DNA from: Isoetes taiwanensis
Lineage: Eukaryota; Streptophyta; Lycopodiopsida; Isoetales; Isoetaceae
Reading direction: 5' to 3'
Length of the DNA stretch: 64,000 nucleotides
Assembly (NCBI GenBank): GCA_021234155.1
Contig: JAJEKV010000017.1
Location: 21,171,449-21,235,448 of the forward strand
Shown: one piece after another, positions 46,433-56,707 of the stretch
Numbering within the stretch: the first letter of the stretch is position 1
How the letters are laid out: the number at the start of each line of letters is the position of its first letter
Program-made: the position numbers and the translations under genes
The notes under the pieces: model-generated
The model's database searches: none
Told to the model about the DNA's origin: nothing
What the model saw: the letters and a program-made list of their open reading frames with translations, nothing else

Positions 46433-47483
46433 GCACCAAAGGTCTATTTATATGGCATTATTTATGGTGTCTTTTACATAGGACCATAAGATTGCCAGAA
46501 GTATTTCCATCTATAGTATCCTCTATGATCTGTGTCTCATTATCTCCATGAGCTGGAAAATGTTTGTGAACGGGAAAATAATTTGAACAGGTTCAGAGAC
46601 ATTTGCTAAGCATTCTCTTTGTTTCTGTTGCGGAGACAGATCCTGCACTCTCCTGCTTCTTCATGCAAGCCATACGTGTCTTCGATTTGTGTAGCAGCTA
46701 TGGAGGCAAAGGCAGCTTTGGGTTGTTTGAATGTAGTCCTCTTTCTAAGATGGAGAGCAAGAGAAAAGAGGAGCTATGGTGGTAGGATCAGCCGCAAACA
46801 CCGATTGGAGAAGTAAAGACGACGAGCTTATGATTCATGATGGTCGTAAAAGGTCCTCTTTGCTACCAATCGAAAAGTTCTTAAGATAATGGCAACTGCC
46901 AAATCTCATGGCTTCAATCCTCAAAATGACGACTCATATGTCTTTTACAGAATCGCTGCTTTGAATCATTTTTGCGTAAGAAATTGTGTAATGCAAAAGA
47001 ACTATAAAATGCAGCAATGTTTGGCTAGATGGGCAATTTCTAATCCATATATGGAAGTGATATTTGCTGCCTGCATACGAATGATCTGCCAGTGTTGGAG
47101 TCAAACATGGTCCATATGCTTGAAAGCCCTTCCATTATGAAACTATATCTAACATGAAGATGTGGTTAAGGGTTAATTCGCTTTTTAGCTGGGCATTTTT
47201 GGATGTGGATGAGGTCAAGAACCATTTACTGCAAAATCTGTGTTACAGCTTTAGCACAAACATTGGGTTATACAAACATTAGGTACAAACAAACAATTGA
47301 TTTGTATCTGCTGTATGACTTTGGGCTTCCTTCCATGTTGAACTTATGGAGACAACTACCCTTAATAATTCTGACCGCTTCTATAAAAGCCAAAGCTTGG
47401 TCAACTCAGAACTGATCGATTATTCTTAGGGCAAAATTTGGCTCCTCTGGCTAGCAGTAAGAATAGATGCATAGTATGGCAAT
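46433..47483. other. Unassigned stretch, weak coding-like pieces
   Basis: Short overlapping frames near 46603-46816 and 46889-47140 contain coding-like words such as GRKRSSLPIEKVLKIMA across frames, but no family is clear. It may be decayed upstream exons of the kinase fragment that follows. Confidence 0.25.
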
Positions 47484-47552
47484 GGCATTGAAGATGATCA
47501 CAGGCTCCTGATATACGAATTTATGCCTCATGAAAGTCTGTCAAGTTACTGA
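47484..47552 (+). pseudogene. Receptor-like kinase fragment
   Basis: GIEDDHRLLIYEFMPHESLS then SY and a stop. 'RLLIYEFMP--SL' is the hinge between the kinase N- and C-lobes in plant receptor-like kinases. Nothing of the catalytic loop follows, so this is a 22-residue relic. Confidence 0.55.
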
Positions 47553-49091
47553 GTAGTATGTTCACGCTTTGGTATTATTGCTTGAGAATAAATGTGCACA
47601 TGTATGTAGGTGCACATAAGCTGACAATAGATGCATTTCCAATGTCAATATGATGTAATTGTTAATTGTTCTTTACTTTCTAACATACTTGCATATAGGA
47701 GGTCTATTGATATGTAGAAAGCAAGTGCATTGCAGAAAGTTGAATGCAACTTGCAATCTGAATAGCTTTATGCAATCTGAATAGCATATAACTGTTTCAA
47801 GTTTGTAATCTGGGGAGAATTGGAGGTTTCTATATTGTAAGCTGCAGGCAATACAGTAACATTCTGCAAAAATATATGATTCCAGAAATGTATTGCTTGC
47901 AAAATGAAGCAGGAAACAGGCAGGTTGATATGGATCAGACTGAAGAAACAGAGCACCATATAAATTAATGGTAGCATGTACCCAGATTAGATTTGATTGT
48001 ACAGATCCTTGCTGTGCACTGCCCTATGTTATGCTTATCTGGATGAGCTAACAATCAAAAAGTTACTCAATGCATGCATTGCTTTTTTACAGACAGAGGT
48101 GCCAACATTCAAGGCATTTATATTATTAGCCATACTACATACAATTCAACAAGGAAAAGTATGAGCATTTGTTTGACTAGGGGTGAGAGGGAAAGCCAAA
48201 ATAATATGTACTACTAAAAATGCTTCATTGATATATGGCCTCATCAACTAATGGATTTGCAATGGAGGATACAAATCTGTGTTTCTAGGTCATTGGGTGA
48301 AAAAGAAAGTATAGATCAGCATCCTCTGCTTCTGTCTTTTGTATTCAATGTTCTAACTGATGCTGATGCAGGAAGCAACATCAATAATGTCCAGCATCAA
48401 ATGTTGAAAAATGATGGAATAGATTGCACTCATCATTTTCGCCAATAATGTATTCCATGTATAATATGAACGCAAATTTTAAATGTTATCACAATTTGAA
48501 AGGGGCCTTTAAATATGGTAAATTGTCGTATTACAAGCTTTGCCCTAACTGTACTACTATATTACAATGTCATATTTTCAGCTGCATTTGTATCCTATTG
48601 TGTTATAACCATTTTATGTGTTGAACTACTTGAAAATGGTTCTACCACTATATTACGTGGTCATATTTTTAACTTCATTTTTATCGTATTGTATTGTTAC
48701 TATTTCATGTGTTAAACTACTTGACAACGATTCTATCAGAATATGCAGTTCAAAACATTCACAACACATCCACTTTCATATAAAAGCAGCAAAAGAGTGA
48801 TTATATGAAATTTTGTAAACAACCTCGACAACTCATAGACATAGCTACTTCAAGGGTCCAAAAAGTTACTCTACTCAAATGGATAATATTAATTATGCCC
48901 AGCAACGCTGGGCACCGTTACTAGTATATCCCTAATGCAGTAATGCACTACATTTTGATATGCTATTTCTTTACCATGGTGTTAAAAAAGGGCGAACCGC
49001 GGCTTAAAGAAGCCAAAAAAATTAGGGTATGCAGATAAGCTAATAAAACCGGAGCTTCAAACAGCGTAACAACGAGAGGCAAGGAGAAGAG
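47553..49091. other. Intergenic stretch and presumed promoter of the Barentsz-like gene
   Basis: AT-rich with no gene recognised up to about 48900. Around 48510-48720, 'ACTATATTAC-TGGTCATATTTT-A-CTTCATTT' style sequence recurs about every 100 bp, suggesting a diverged tandem duplication. The last 200 bp should contain the promoter and leader of the plus-strand gene. Confidence 0.35.
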
Positions 49092-50788
49092 ATGCCTCCT
49101 CCTCCGACGGAAGGCGCTAAAAGACTTCAATCAAAGGTTATTCCTTCCTCCGATTCTGCCATCCTCGACCGCAGGTGAGCACGCTGTATATTCATTATTC
49201 TATTTAGGCTTTATATTCAAGCTAATTTCAATCCTGTTTGAGTTTTAAAAATCCTCGAAGACCATGCGAACCTCCATTCTGCATCATGTTTTCTGTCACA
49301 TCGGCCAGTAAAAATGGCGAGAAGTTGTAGGTTATTTGTAAGGGTTGATGTTTTAGAGCGTATCAACTGACATCTAAGACCACTTTGGCGAGCTGTAAAA
49401 TGCACCCATTATCAATCTCCCACGCTCATGCTTCACAGTTAAAGATACATGTAGCCAATAAGAGTGACTAAGTGTCATACTTGTACATGGTGCTACATTT
49501 TGAAACATCTACAGTTAATTCCTTAGCAATCAATAACCTTTCCCTTCAGCACGCATCTCTTAAAGATTTATTAACAAACTGTACTCGTTGGGTGGTCAAT
49601 ATATTCTTTTGCAAATTGAATATTTTTTGTTACTTATATTATATAGCCCAGAGAGGAATCGGAGAAAAGGAAAATGGACAACCGAGAGGCCAGATGCAGA
49701 AGTTGCCAATATAATTTCCACTGAGGAAGATGGTAAACGCAGACGCCGCTTACAAGACCCTCTCCCTCTTGAAGATCCTGCAGATGCTCTGCATGCAGAG
49801 TCTGGAGGACGTGTATTTAAAAGAGGCAGACGTGACAGGGGGGATCCTTCTGATGTTCCAGAACACAATATAGATCCTGAATATGTCCCCCGTTCAGGCT
49901 ATTTTTTTGAGGTACATTTTTCTGTAGAATTGGTGAAAGACGTGTGCTAGTTGCTTTTATTTCCATGTAAGTTGCTTTTATTTCCATGTAAGTTGCTTTT
50001 ATTTCCATGTAAGTCTTGTATTTTCTTTTCAGCATGATGATAGAAGCCGCCGAGCGTTCACACAAAACTCAAGGTTCCCACAAAACTCAAAGGCATGATC
50101 TTTTGGTATATCCACATGCTTGCTATCTAGGTTGGAAATTAGAAAGGAAACTAGTTTTATTTTGCATGAAGCACTAATTTTGTCATAATATCGAACATGT
50201 TTGTGAGATTATGGTCACATGAGCCACTTTAGCTGATATCGAATTGGTAGCAACTTTGAAGATTGGCGGCATGGAAGCAGCAGCGGGCGTAGGGACGATC
50301 ACTGGTCTGCAGAAGCGCAAACCCAAGAAGTCAGTGATAAGAAGACAGATGGTCGATGGAACCATGATAGATTTTTAGAACAAGAAGCTGAGAAAGACAC
50401 TGATAGAAAGAAGGAAGGGAAACCAGAACTGCAAGACAGTTTGAAAGAAAGGGAAGGGGAAAAGAAAAGTGATCCATTGAGGAATTCCGAAAATTCTAAT
50501 GTAGAACCTCAAAGAATTGATAGAGGCAAATTTGAGAGGAGGCCAGGAAACTATCCCGATGATCGTAGATTTCCAGGGAGAGAAGACCGCAATAGAGGTA
50601 TTTGGGCTGAAAGGAGCCGAGGAGGCAGAGGCCGGAGGTTTGCTGGGAGAGGGTGGGGAGGAAGAGATAATGAGGGGCATGCTCATGACAAGTGGAAACA
50701 TGATATGTTTGAGGAATCCAATGACATCAGCAGGGCAAAGCTAGAGGAGGAAAGAATGGCCAAGATAGAAGCCCTTCTTGCTGCATGA
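49092..50788 (+). CDS. Barentsz/CASC3-like Btz-domain protein, four exons
   Basis: Barentsz (CASC3/MLN51) binds eIF4AIII in the exon junction complex on spliced mRNA. Exons 49092-49174, 49647-49911, 50033-50073 and 50251-50788 join in phase to 308 residues with GT-AG introns. The ATG at 49092 begins MPPPPTEGAKRLQSK and is the first in frame. An acidic/basic segment (EEDGKRRRRLQDPLPLED) leads to the Btz core VPRSGYFFE|HDDRSRR split across exons 2 and 3. Then come DGRWNHDRFLEQ and, near the C-terminus, an RGRRFAGRGWGGRD glycine-arginine stretch and KWKHDMFEE. The paired HDDR and W-HD-F motifs are the eIF4AIII-contacting signature. No break is seen. Exon 3 is only 41 nt, and its donor (AAG|GTTCCC) is weak, but the phase fits exon 4 exactly. 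Confidence 0.85.
49950..50012 (+). repeat. Three exact 21-bp tandem copies in intron 2 of the Barentsz-like gene
   Basis: The unit GTTGCTTTTATTTCCATGTA plus A occurs three times. Each junction creates TGTAAGT, a 5' splice-site-like sequence. The array sits 20 bp before exon 3. Confidence 0.9.
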
Positions 50789-51469
50789 AATGAATTGGCA
50801 CAAACTGTTCTGTCTTAAATTTATGGCTGTAGTTTATTGATATTTTGGAAATGTTCCTCTGGTTGTAGTAGGTGATTGTTATGCATCTAATGTTTTTGTA
50901 ATGTTAAAGAAAATGGCACTCGTGTATAACCTCAATTTAATTTGCAAAGTGTTATGAATATGCGCACTTGTGGCAGTCACAGGTGCTTTATGGAGATCAT
51001 ATAGCTAAGGCTTGTCAGATGTGTTGAGTTCAGTTTATGTGATTCTAAAAAACTTGTGACAAAGAAGTACCATCTAAAAGGTTGATGGCAAATCAGGTTA
51101 AGGAGAATAATGCTCATCTAAACATCACAATGCGTGTAGTGTGATTTGTTGAGATATCCTGATTTTTTGGGTTGATAAATTAGTTTTACTTGTTTAAGTG
51201 AACAATTCAATTGCAGTTTATAGTGTTTCGTGTTGCCCATATCGATCCCCAATCACCTGCCATCTGCTGTCCTTTATAATTTCCATGCTCTCATCTCAGC
51301 ATATGTAATTGTTGTAGATCGATTTTATTGTTACTTTTTTTTTTTGTGAAATTTGTGAGACGTGTTTAATATTCTTTTGAGCATTCTTTGATTCTTCTTT
51401 TCACATCAACAATTCTTTGATTCGTTCCCAAGAATAAATCATTTTCCCATTTTGACATCACCTCCATTG
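50789..51469. other. 3' flank of the Barentsz-like gene
   Basis: AT-rich; it contains the presumed 3' untranslated region. No gene was recognised. Confidence 0.4.
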
Positions 51470-52117
51470 CGACAATAAAATTCACTAACTCTCCTTTGCA
51501 ACCATGTGCATCAACCAAAGAATTAAGACCGCTACCAAATTTGTTTACCAAGTGATTTAACCATTGGGATGGTTTAGAATAAAAGAACTTTATATAACAA
51601 GGATACTTTGAACCCTCCAAAATATCCATTTTCATCAAGCCTTTTCTTCAATAAGCCAGCTTTACATCTCCCTTCCCCAATGCAACCTTCCTTATAACTC
51701 AGCACACAATGAGGCCAAAATGTAAAGTATGATGAACATGTACCATATCTTGGTTGTTCGTAAATTGCACATGTCCATGCTCCTTTATAGCTTGCGACAA
51801 TAAAATTCACTCACTCTCCTTTGCAGCCATGTGCATCAACCAAAGAATTAAGACCGCTACCAAATTTGTTTACCAAGTGATTTAACCATTGGGATGCTTT
51901 AGAATAAAAGAACTTTACATAACGAGGATAATCCCTTGGGCTAAACAATTTTGCACCTTCAAAAATATCCATTTTCATCAAACCTTTTCTTCAATAAGTC
52001 AATCATAAGCTTTACATCTCCCTTCCCCAATGCAATGCAAGCTTCCTTATCACTCAGCACACAATGAGAAAATGTAAAGTATGGACATGTACCATATCTT
52101 GGTTGTTCGTAAATTGC
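51470..52117 (-). pseudogene. Tandem duplication of a 324-bp coding-like unit, unknown family
   Basis: Units 51470-51793 and 51794-52117 are closely similar. On the minus strand each reads, with frameshifts, YVKFFYSKASQWLNHLVNKF then GSGLNSLVDAHGCKGE, NFIVASYKGAWTCAIYEQPR then YGTC, FTFWPHCVLS and LLKKRLDENGYF. Because the end of one unit flows into the start of the next, the original may have been a repeat protein or a transposon product caught in tandem. I do not recognise the family. Stops and shifts make it non-functional now. Confidence 0.5.
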
Positions 52118-52362
52118 ACCCGTCTAGCTTGCAAGAATTATGTTATATATGGTGCATCTTGTCCAAATTCTCCCACCAAATATTGCATTTGGAAAGCATT
52201 AAACAATTGCTTCAAACTATGATGACTTCAATTCAAAGAACTTGGAATCATATCTTATTACGCCTTCATTGTCCATATGAACCTTAACAAGATCATTTAG
52301 CTGGTTGAGGTATTCCCAGCTCATTGCCCTGTGATCCTTCTTGGCTTGTCATCTAGATTCTT

Positions 52363-52675
52363 GGAAACCTTATGCAGTTTCCATATTCAAATTCAAGATC
52401 TTGGCATGTTCCTTACACTAAAAAGACGACATGTAATGCATTTTTGTTATACAATCTTACACATGTGCCACAGATCTTACACATGTGAAGACTCATTTAT
52501 TTTATTTCCAAAACAGAAACCTTATAAAGTTTCCTTCTAATTTGGAAACTATATATAGTTTTCAACAAAGGAAACCTAATGTAGTATCCAGGGAAATCAA
52601 ATGTTGTTTCAAGAGCTAGATTAGGTTTCCATTGAAACTACATTAAATTTCAATAAGAAACCTCATAAGGTTTCC
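52363..52675. repeat. Cluster of imperfect GGAAACC(N8)GGTTTCC-type palindromes
   Basis: Copies: GGAAACCTTATGCAGTTTCC (52363), GAAACCTTATAAAGTTTCC (52516), GGAAACTATATATAGTTTTC (52544), GGAAACCTAATGTAGTATCC (52570), a half-matching one at 52624 and GAAACCTCATAAGGTTTCC (52657). No coding is present. Confidence 0.55.
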
Positions 52676-53266
52676 AGCAAACTCCAACCCAAATCGGGAG
52701 CGAAAAAAAACCATCGATATATTTCTTTCTCATCTAGTCCACGCTTCCACAATTGGGCCCATTAGCCTCATAACTCTTAAAGCATCTCCCAACGCTACCA
52801 AAGCGTAAGACCACGTTAGGAGAAGGCGCAGGTTCACTGATAGGGCCACTAAGACATCGATTCCAACTGCACACTAGCTAACAGAATAGTCCACACGGCA
52901 ATTCTTCAAGCAGAGCTTGGTAGTGCCAGAGTTGGGCAATGCTATCGTTAAGGAAGAAATTAAATTGGGCAAGCTTGTTAATAAAATCCAAGACGACACT
53001 GAGGAGATCTTTAGGGCACCAACAAAGGTAAGCAAATGCATTTATTTGTTTTCTTCTAGCAGAATGATCGGGGAGGGTACCTTTGTACCTTTGTACCTCT
53101 GCCATGGCCATCAACTTTCCCAGTGACGCTTTGTAGTGTTAGTAGAGACGGCTTACGAGCTGAATACCATATTACCTTATCCTTCTATAGGTGCCAACGT
53201 TTTCCTCATTTGGCCTAGGCTGATGGCTAGGATGGTCATAAATAAAATAGAATATTTCTTTGGAGC
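52676..53266 (+). other. Stretch with a possible small exon before the H3-like pseudogene
   Basis: A frame over 52917-53025 reads VVPELGNAIVKEEIKLGKLV then NKIQDDTEEIFRAPTK and meets a GTAAGC donor. It looks coding, but its family and its link to the histone-like sequence are unknown. Confidence 0.3.
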
Positions 53267-53946
53267 ATGGCTAGGTTACCCTTCAAACCTTCTATGGGGT
53301 CCATAAACAGAAAGCATCAAAACAAAGAAAACGCAAAAAGCAGCAGAGTGAATGAAGAAATTAACAAGGAGGTTCAGGCTGAAGCACAGAACAATGCAGC
53401 AGACAACATTAGAGCAAATGAAGGAGTCAATAATGAAGTTCAGGATCAAGCTTAGAATAATGCAGCAGAGCACACTAGAAATCTACAATCTATGCCATCT
53501 TCAAGGAGAAAAGCAAAGCCTAAGAAATCAAAGAGAAAAGAACAAGATCCAGTCCCCCAGTCTGGACCCCCTAAAAAGATAAGAATGGCAAAACTTATAA
53601 GAACCAGGCACTGATGGAAATAAGGTATTTCAAAGGCATCTGAGATTCCTCATCTCAAAGCTGTCATTTGTTCGGTTGTGCAAGGAGATTTTGCAAGAGA
53701 GATATGAAATGCTAAAAAAGATCAGGAAGAGTTATATGGCTAAAGGATATACATACCATGGAATCTTAGTGATTGATCGAATCACTGCAAATGCTTTTAA
53801 TGCACTGCAAGAGGCAACAAACATTTAATAAGCTTGTTTATAGATGCAGTAAAGTGTGCTATCCATGTAAAAAGAATTACAGTGACAGAAAAAGGCTTTA
53901 ACCTTGCTCGCCACTTTAGTGATTGTTCCTCTTGGGGTTCAGGGTG
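53267..53946 (+). pseudogene. Histone H3 / CENH3-like gene, broken
   Basis: After a long basic, Asn/Glu-rich tail starting MARLPFKPSMGSINRKHQNK, the C-terminal two thirds align by eye to the histone H3 fold: QALMEIRYF (H3 ALREIRKYQ), LRFLISKLSFVRLCKEILQE (H3 [20 protein letters not shown]), FNALQEATN (H3 VMALQEASE) and LISLFIDAVKCAIHVKRITV with TEKGFNLARHF (H3 [31 protein letters not shown]). The loop between the fold's first and second halves is about 15 residues longer than in canonical H3. An in-frame TAG (53453-53455), a shift near 53590, a shift near 53630 and a small deletion near 53825 break it. The tail has a duplicated 22-23-residue segment (NEEINKEVQAEAQNNAAD and NEGVNNEVQDQA-NNAAE). 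The long divergent tail and longer loop suggest a CENH3-like variant rather than canonical H3. Confidence 0.65.
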
Positions 53947-54786
53947 ACATGCACATGTCCAACTGTTTAGCTTTATTACAGACTTTTATGCTTACTTATA
54001 CTTCTATTTTGAGGCACACATAATCTTGCTTTAAACATCTATTATAAATATGTTTTTGCTACGAGATAATTTGAAAAGGCTTCAACTTGCAAAAAATCTT
54101 CTCCTTTTAAGTGTTGCTGTCTTAGATCTGGTATGTTCTAAATCTGGTTTTTAAATCTGGCAGTCTCTATTGTTGTCTTAAATCTAGTGTGTTTCCAGAT
54201 ACTACAAACAAGAGCGAGCATTTATTTGAAAAGGCTTCAAATTGCAAAAAATCTTCTTCTTTTAAGTGTTTTTGTCTTAAATCTGGTATGTTCCAAATCT
54301 GATTTTCAAATTTGGTAGTCTCTATTGTTGTCTTAAATCTGGTGTGTTTCTAGATACTACAAACAAGAGCGAGCATTTACTTTCCTGTTAGCTTGGATAT
54401 AGTTGTTATAGGATTTGTGACAATAGATAGAACTTGTGACAACAAATATCTTCATTTAACAGATGGACTATTGGCCTTTTCTTACTTGGTCAAGTTCCCG
54501 AATTGCTCAAGGTCTTTCTTAGTTTTCGATCTTGAATTTTGCAGAGCATCTTTCTGAAGTAGTTTGGTATCAAAATTTTGTGCATTGGTATTCCATGATT
54601 GGAGAGTATGGTTGTAAAACTCATTTTGGTTATAATTTGCACAAATTTTGATTTTACAACTTTTATGGTGAACAACTTGTTGGTAAGTGAATTAATCCGA
54701 ACCAAACGATGGCAAAATAACTCTTTACATTTTTATTTTTATTTTTTTTGAAGTCAAGATATTTAAATTTTATTAATAAGTAAAAT
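53947..54786. repeat. Spacer with a 155-bp tandem duplication (54071-54380)
   Basis: Units 54071-54225 and 54226-54380 share 'TTGAAAAGGCTTCAA-TTGC', 'AAATCTGGTATGTTC-AAATCTG' and 'ACTACAAACAAGAGCGAGCA'. The rest to 54786 is AT-rich without a gene. The five bases 54782-54786 (AAAAT) form the target duplication of the next element. Confidence 0.75.
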
Positions 54787-55430
54787 TGTTACGGCTTTAT
54801 GCCGGCTAGGGGGAGTGGCTCATGCTCAACTCAAAAGAAAGAAAATATGTTTTAAAGATAGTAGATAAGTTGTCAAGGGGTAGGCTAGCTTTTAAGTTAT
54901 GAATTATAAATGTTAAAGTTAGTCAACACTTTATAAGATTTTAAGGAAATGTGAGCCAAGGTATTAACGGCCGTGGCTGATAACAGGCCGCAAGGCTTGG
55001 TTCCAAAACCGGCGGTAACTGAACCGCCCAAGCTCCGACTAGTCCGAAAAAGGCCGATCCGGATTTGCAGATGATCGGATCTAAGATATTTGTGGCCGAA
55101 CTATCCTTTTCCATAATTATCTATAACCTTTAATTAGGGAAAAGGGAGCCGGGTAAAAGGTCTGACTCTGTTTCCTATAAAAGGAACGGTGAATGCTGAA
55201 GGGAACTCATTCTACTCTGCTCAATTCCGGATCTTGGGTGCACATGTCAGTTTCTAGCTCTAGTTCTTGTAGAAGTTTTGATTGGTGAACTCTAGTACCG
55301 AGTTGAGCTAAGCAAGATAACGATTTCTTGCGAAGACTGAGCCCGGTTGGGTGGAAGATTTTCTCCTAAAGGCTGGAGTATTGTTTGAGTCTTAAATTGT
55401 TTGCCTCTTAGAGTTTAGTGTGTTGTATCA
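54787..55430 (+). repeat. 5' LTR of retrotransposon 2
   Basis: 644 bp, TG...CA. A TATA box (TATAAAAG) lies at 55176-55183, so transcription would start near 55210. Confidence 0.95.
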
Positions 55431-55433
55431 ATT

Positions 55434-55445
55434 TGGTATCAGAGC
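55434..55445 (+). promoter_or_regulatory. Primer-binding site of retrotransposon 2
   Basis: TGGTATCAGAGC lies three bases after the 5' LTR. It is complementary to the 3' end of plant initiator Met tRNA. Confidence 0.9.
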
Positions 55446-56152
55446 CAAGTTTCGAAGCCATTGGAAGCTGTGGGCAAAGTCTGTCGGATTAGATATGGGA
55501 GATTACTGTATGCAGGGGATTATCTTTAACCTCTAGGCTTGACTGAGGAAGCCGTTTGCAGTATGAATCTATGCAATTCTTCATGGCCAACAATTTTTGT
55601 TTGGATTGAAGAGGCGGATCTGCACTTTTGACAAGAATGTCTGGATTCTGGTTAGATAGTAGCTTTTATTTTTGGCAGATGAGGACGAAGATCTGGCCTT
55701 TTCTGGTTGAACTACATCTGAACGTTGGCATCTTACAGTAAAGTTCAAAACAAGTTTTCAGTACCTAGAGCAGAAGACTTATTTGAGGGGCTTAAAGAAC
55801 CCTTGTGTATTAGCAGTGAATAGAATCCAGTGACCAGAAAAGATAGACATGCCTGTATATATCCTCAAAGATTAGGAGAGGCTACAACAGGATTGCGTGG
55901 ATGCAATGCAATAGGAGCTTACAGAGTTTAGAATATTACAAATTGCATAGATAGCTCCAACTGACCTATGAAGAGGGATTCTATAAAGGAATAGGAACAA
56001 CATTTGGCAGTTTTCCATGTGCCTGTGTCTGAAATGGAGAAGACAAGTGAGATGCAGTCGCGTACAATCTACAGGAAGCGTATTGGTGCAACCAATGCCT
56101 CCATCATCAAGTTATAAGCCAGCTTCAAGAGACACAGAAGAAAGTTCTGCAG

Positions 56153-56707
56153 ATGATGACTGCCAGAAGGAATCTCCAAAATTGTCAGGACCAGGACCCT
56201 AATAATGTGAATGATGACTTTGATGAACCTCTCAAACTGAGCTTATACATGGTTGAAGAACATGAACATGAACAAAATAAGTCTGATGCAAGTTCATTGC
56301 AAACGAAACATGATGGAGGACATATATCCAAGGGAAGGAAAGGCAAGGAAATGGCTTTGGATATAAATTACCTTGAGCAGGCTTATGGGGCTTCACTAGA
56401 ACCTGTGGAGCTTGTCGATACTTTGCACAATTTTCTTTGGTCCAACCCTTCCTATTCCAAAGCTGTCTCAAAAAGGGCCATTTTGGAAACACAATTAGTA
56501 GGCCCTTATATTGATCCTTTAGGGTTACCAACTCAGCTTGGCTCCTTTAAATTTAGCCCCTGTCCTCTTATTGGTCAAAGTACAGCAATCTTATGGGGCT
56601 TTCTGAAAAAGTTTGTTCTAAAAAGGGATGTTATTGTTTTTGAATCTGAGAAGGTTCCAAAGCGCAAAGCAGTTCCTCGTATCTATTCTGCCCAAAAATT
56701 AGAATAG
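56153..56707 (+). pseudogene. Longest surviving frame of retrotransposon 2 (gag/protease region?)
   Basis: This 184-codon frame is acidic in its first third and reads EMALDINYLEQAYGASLEPV and ILETQLVGPYIDPLG later. No zinc knuckle or DTG motif is visible, so its place in gag-pol is inferred from position between the primer site and integrase. Confidence 0.35.
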
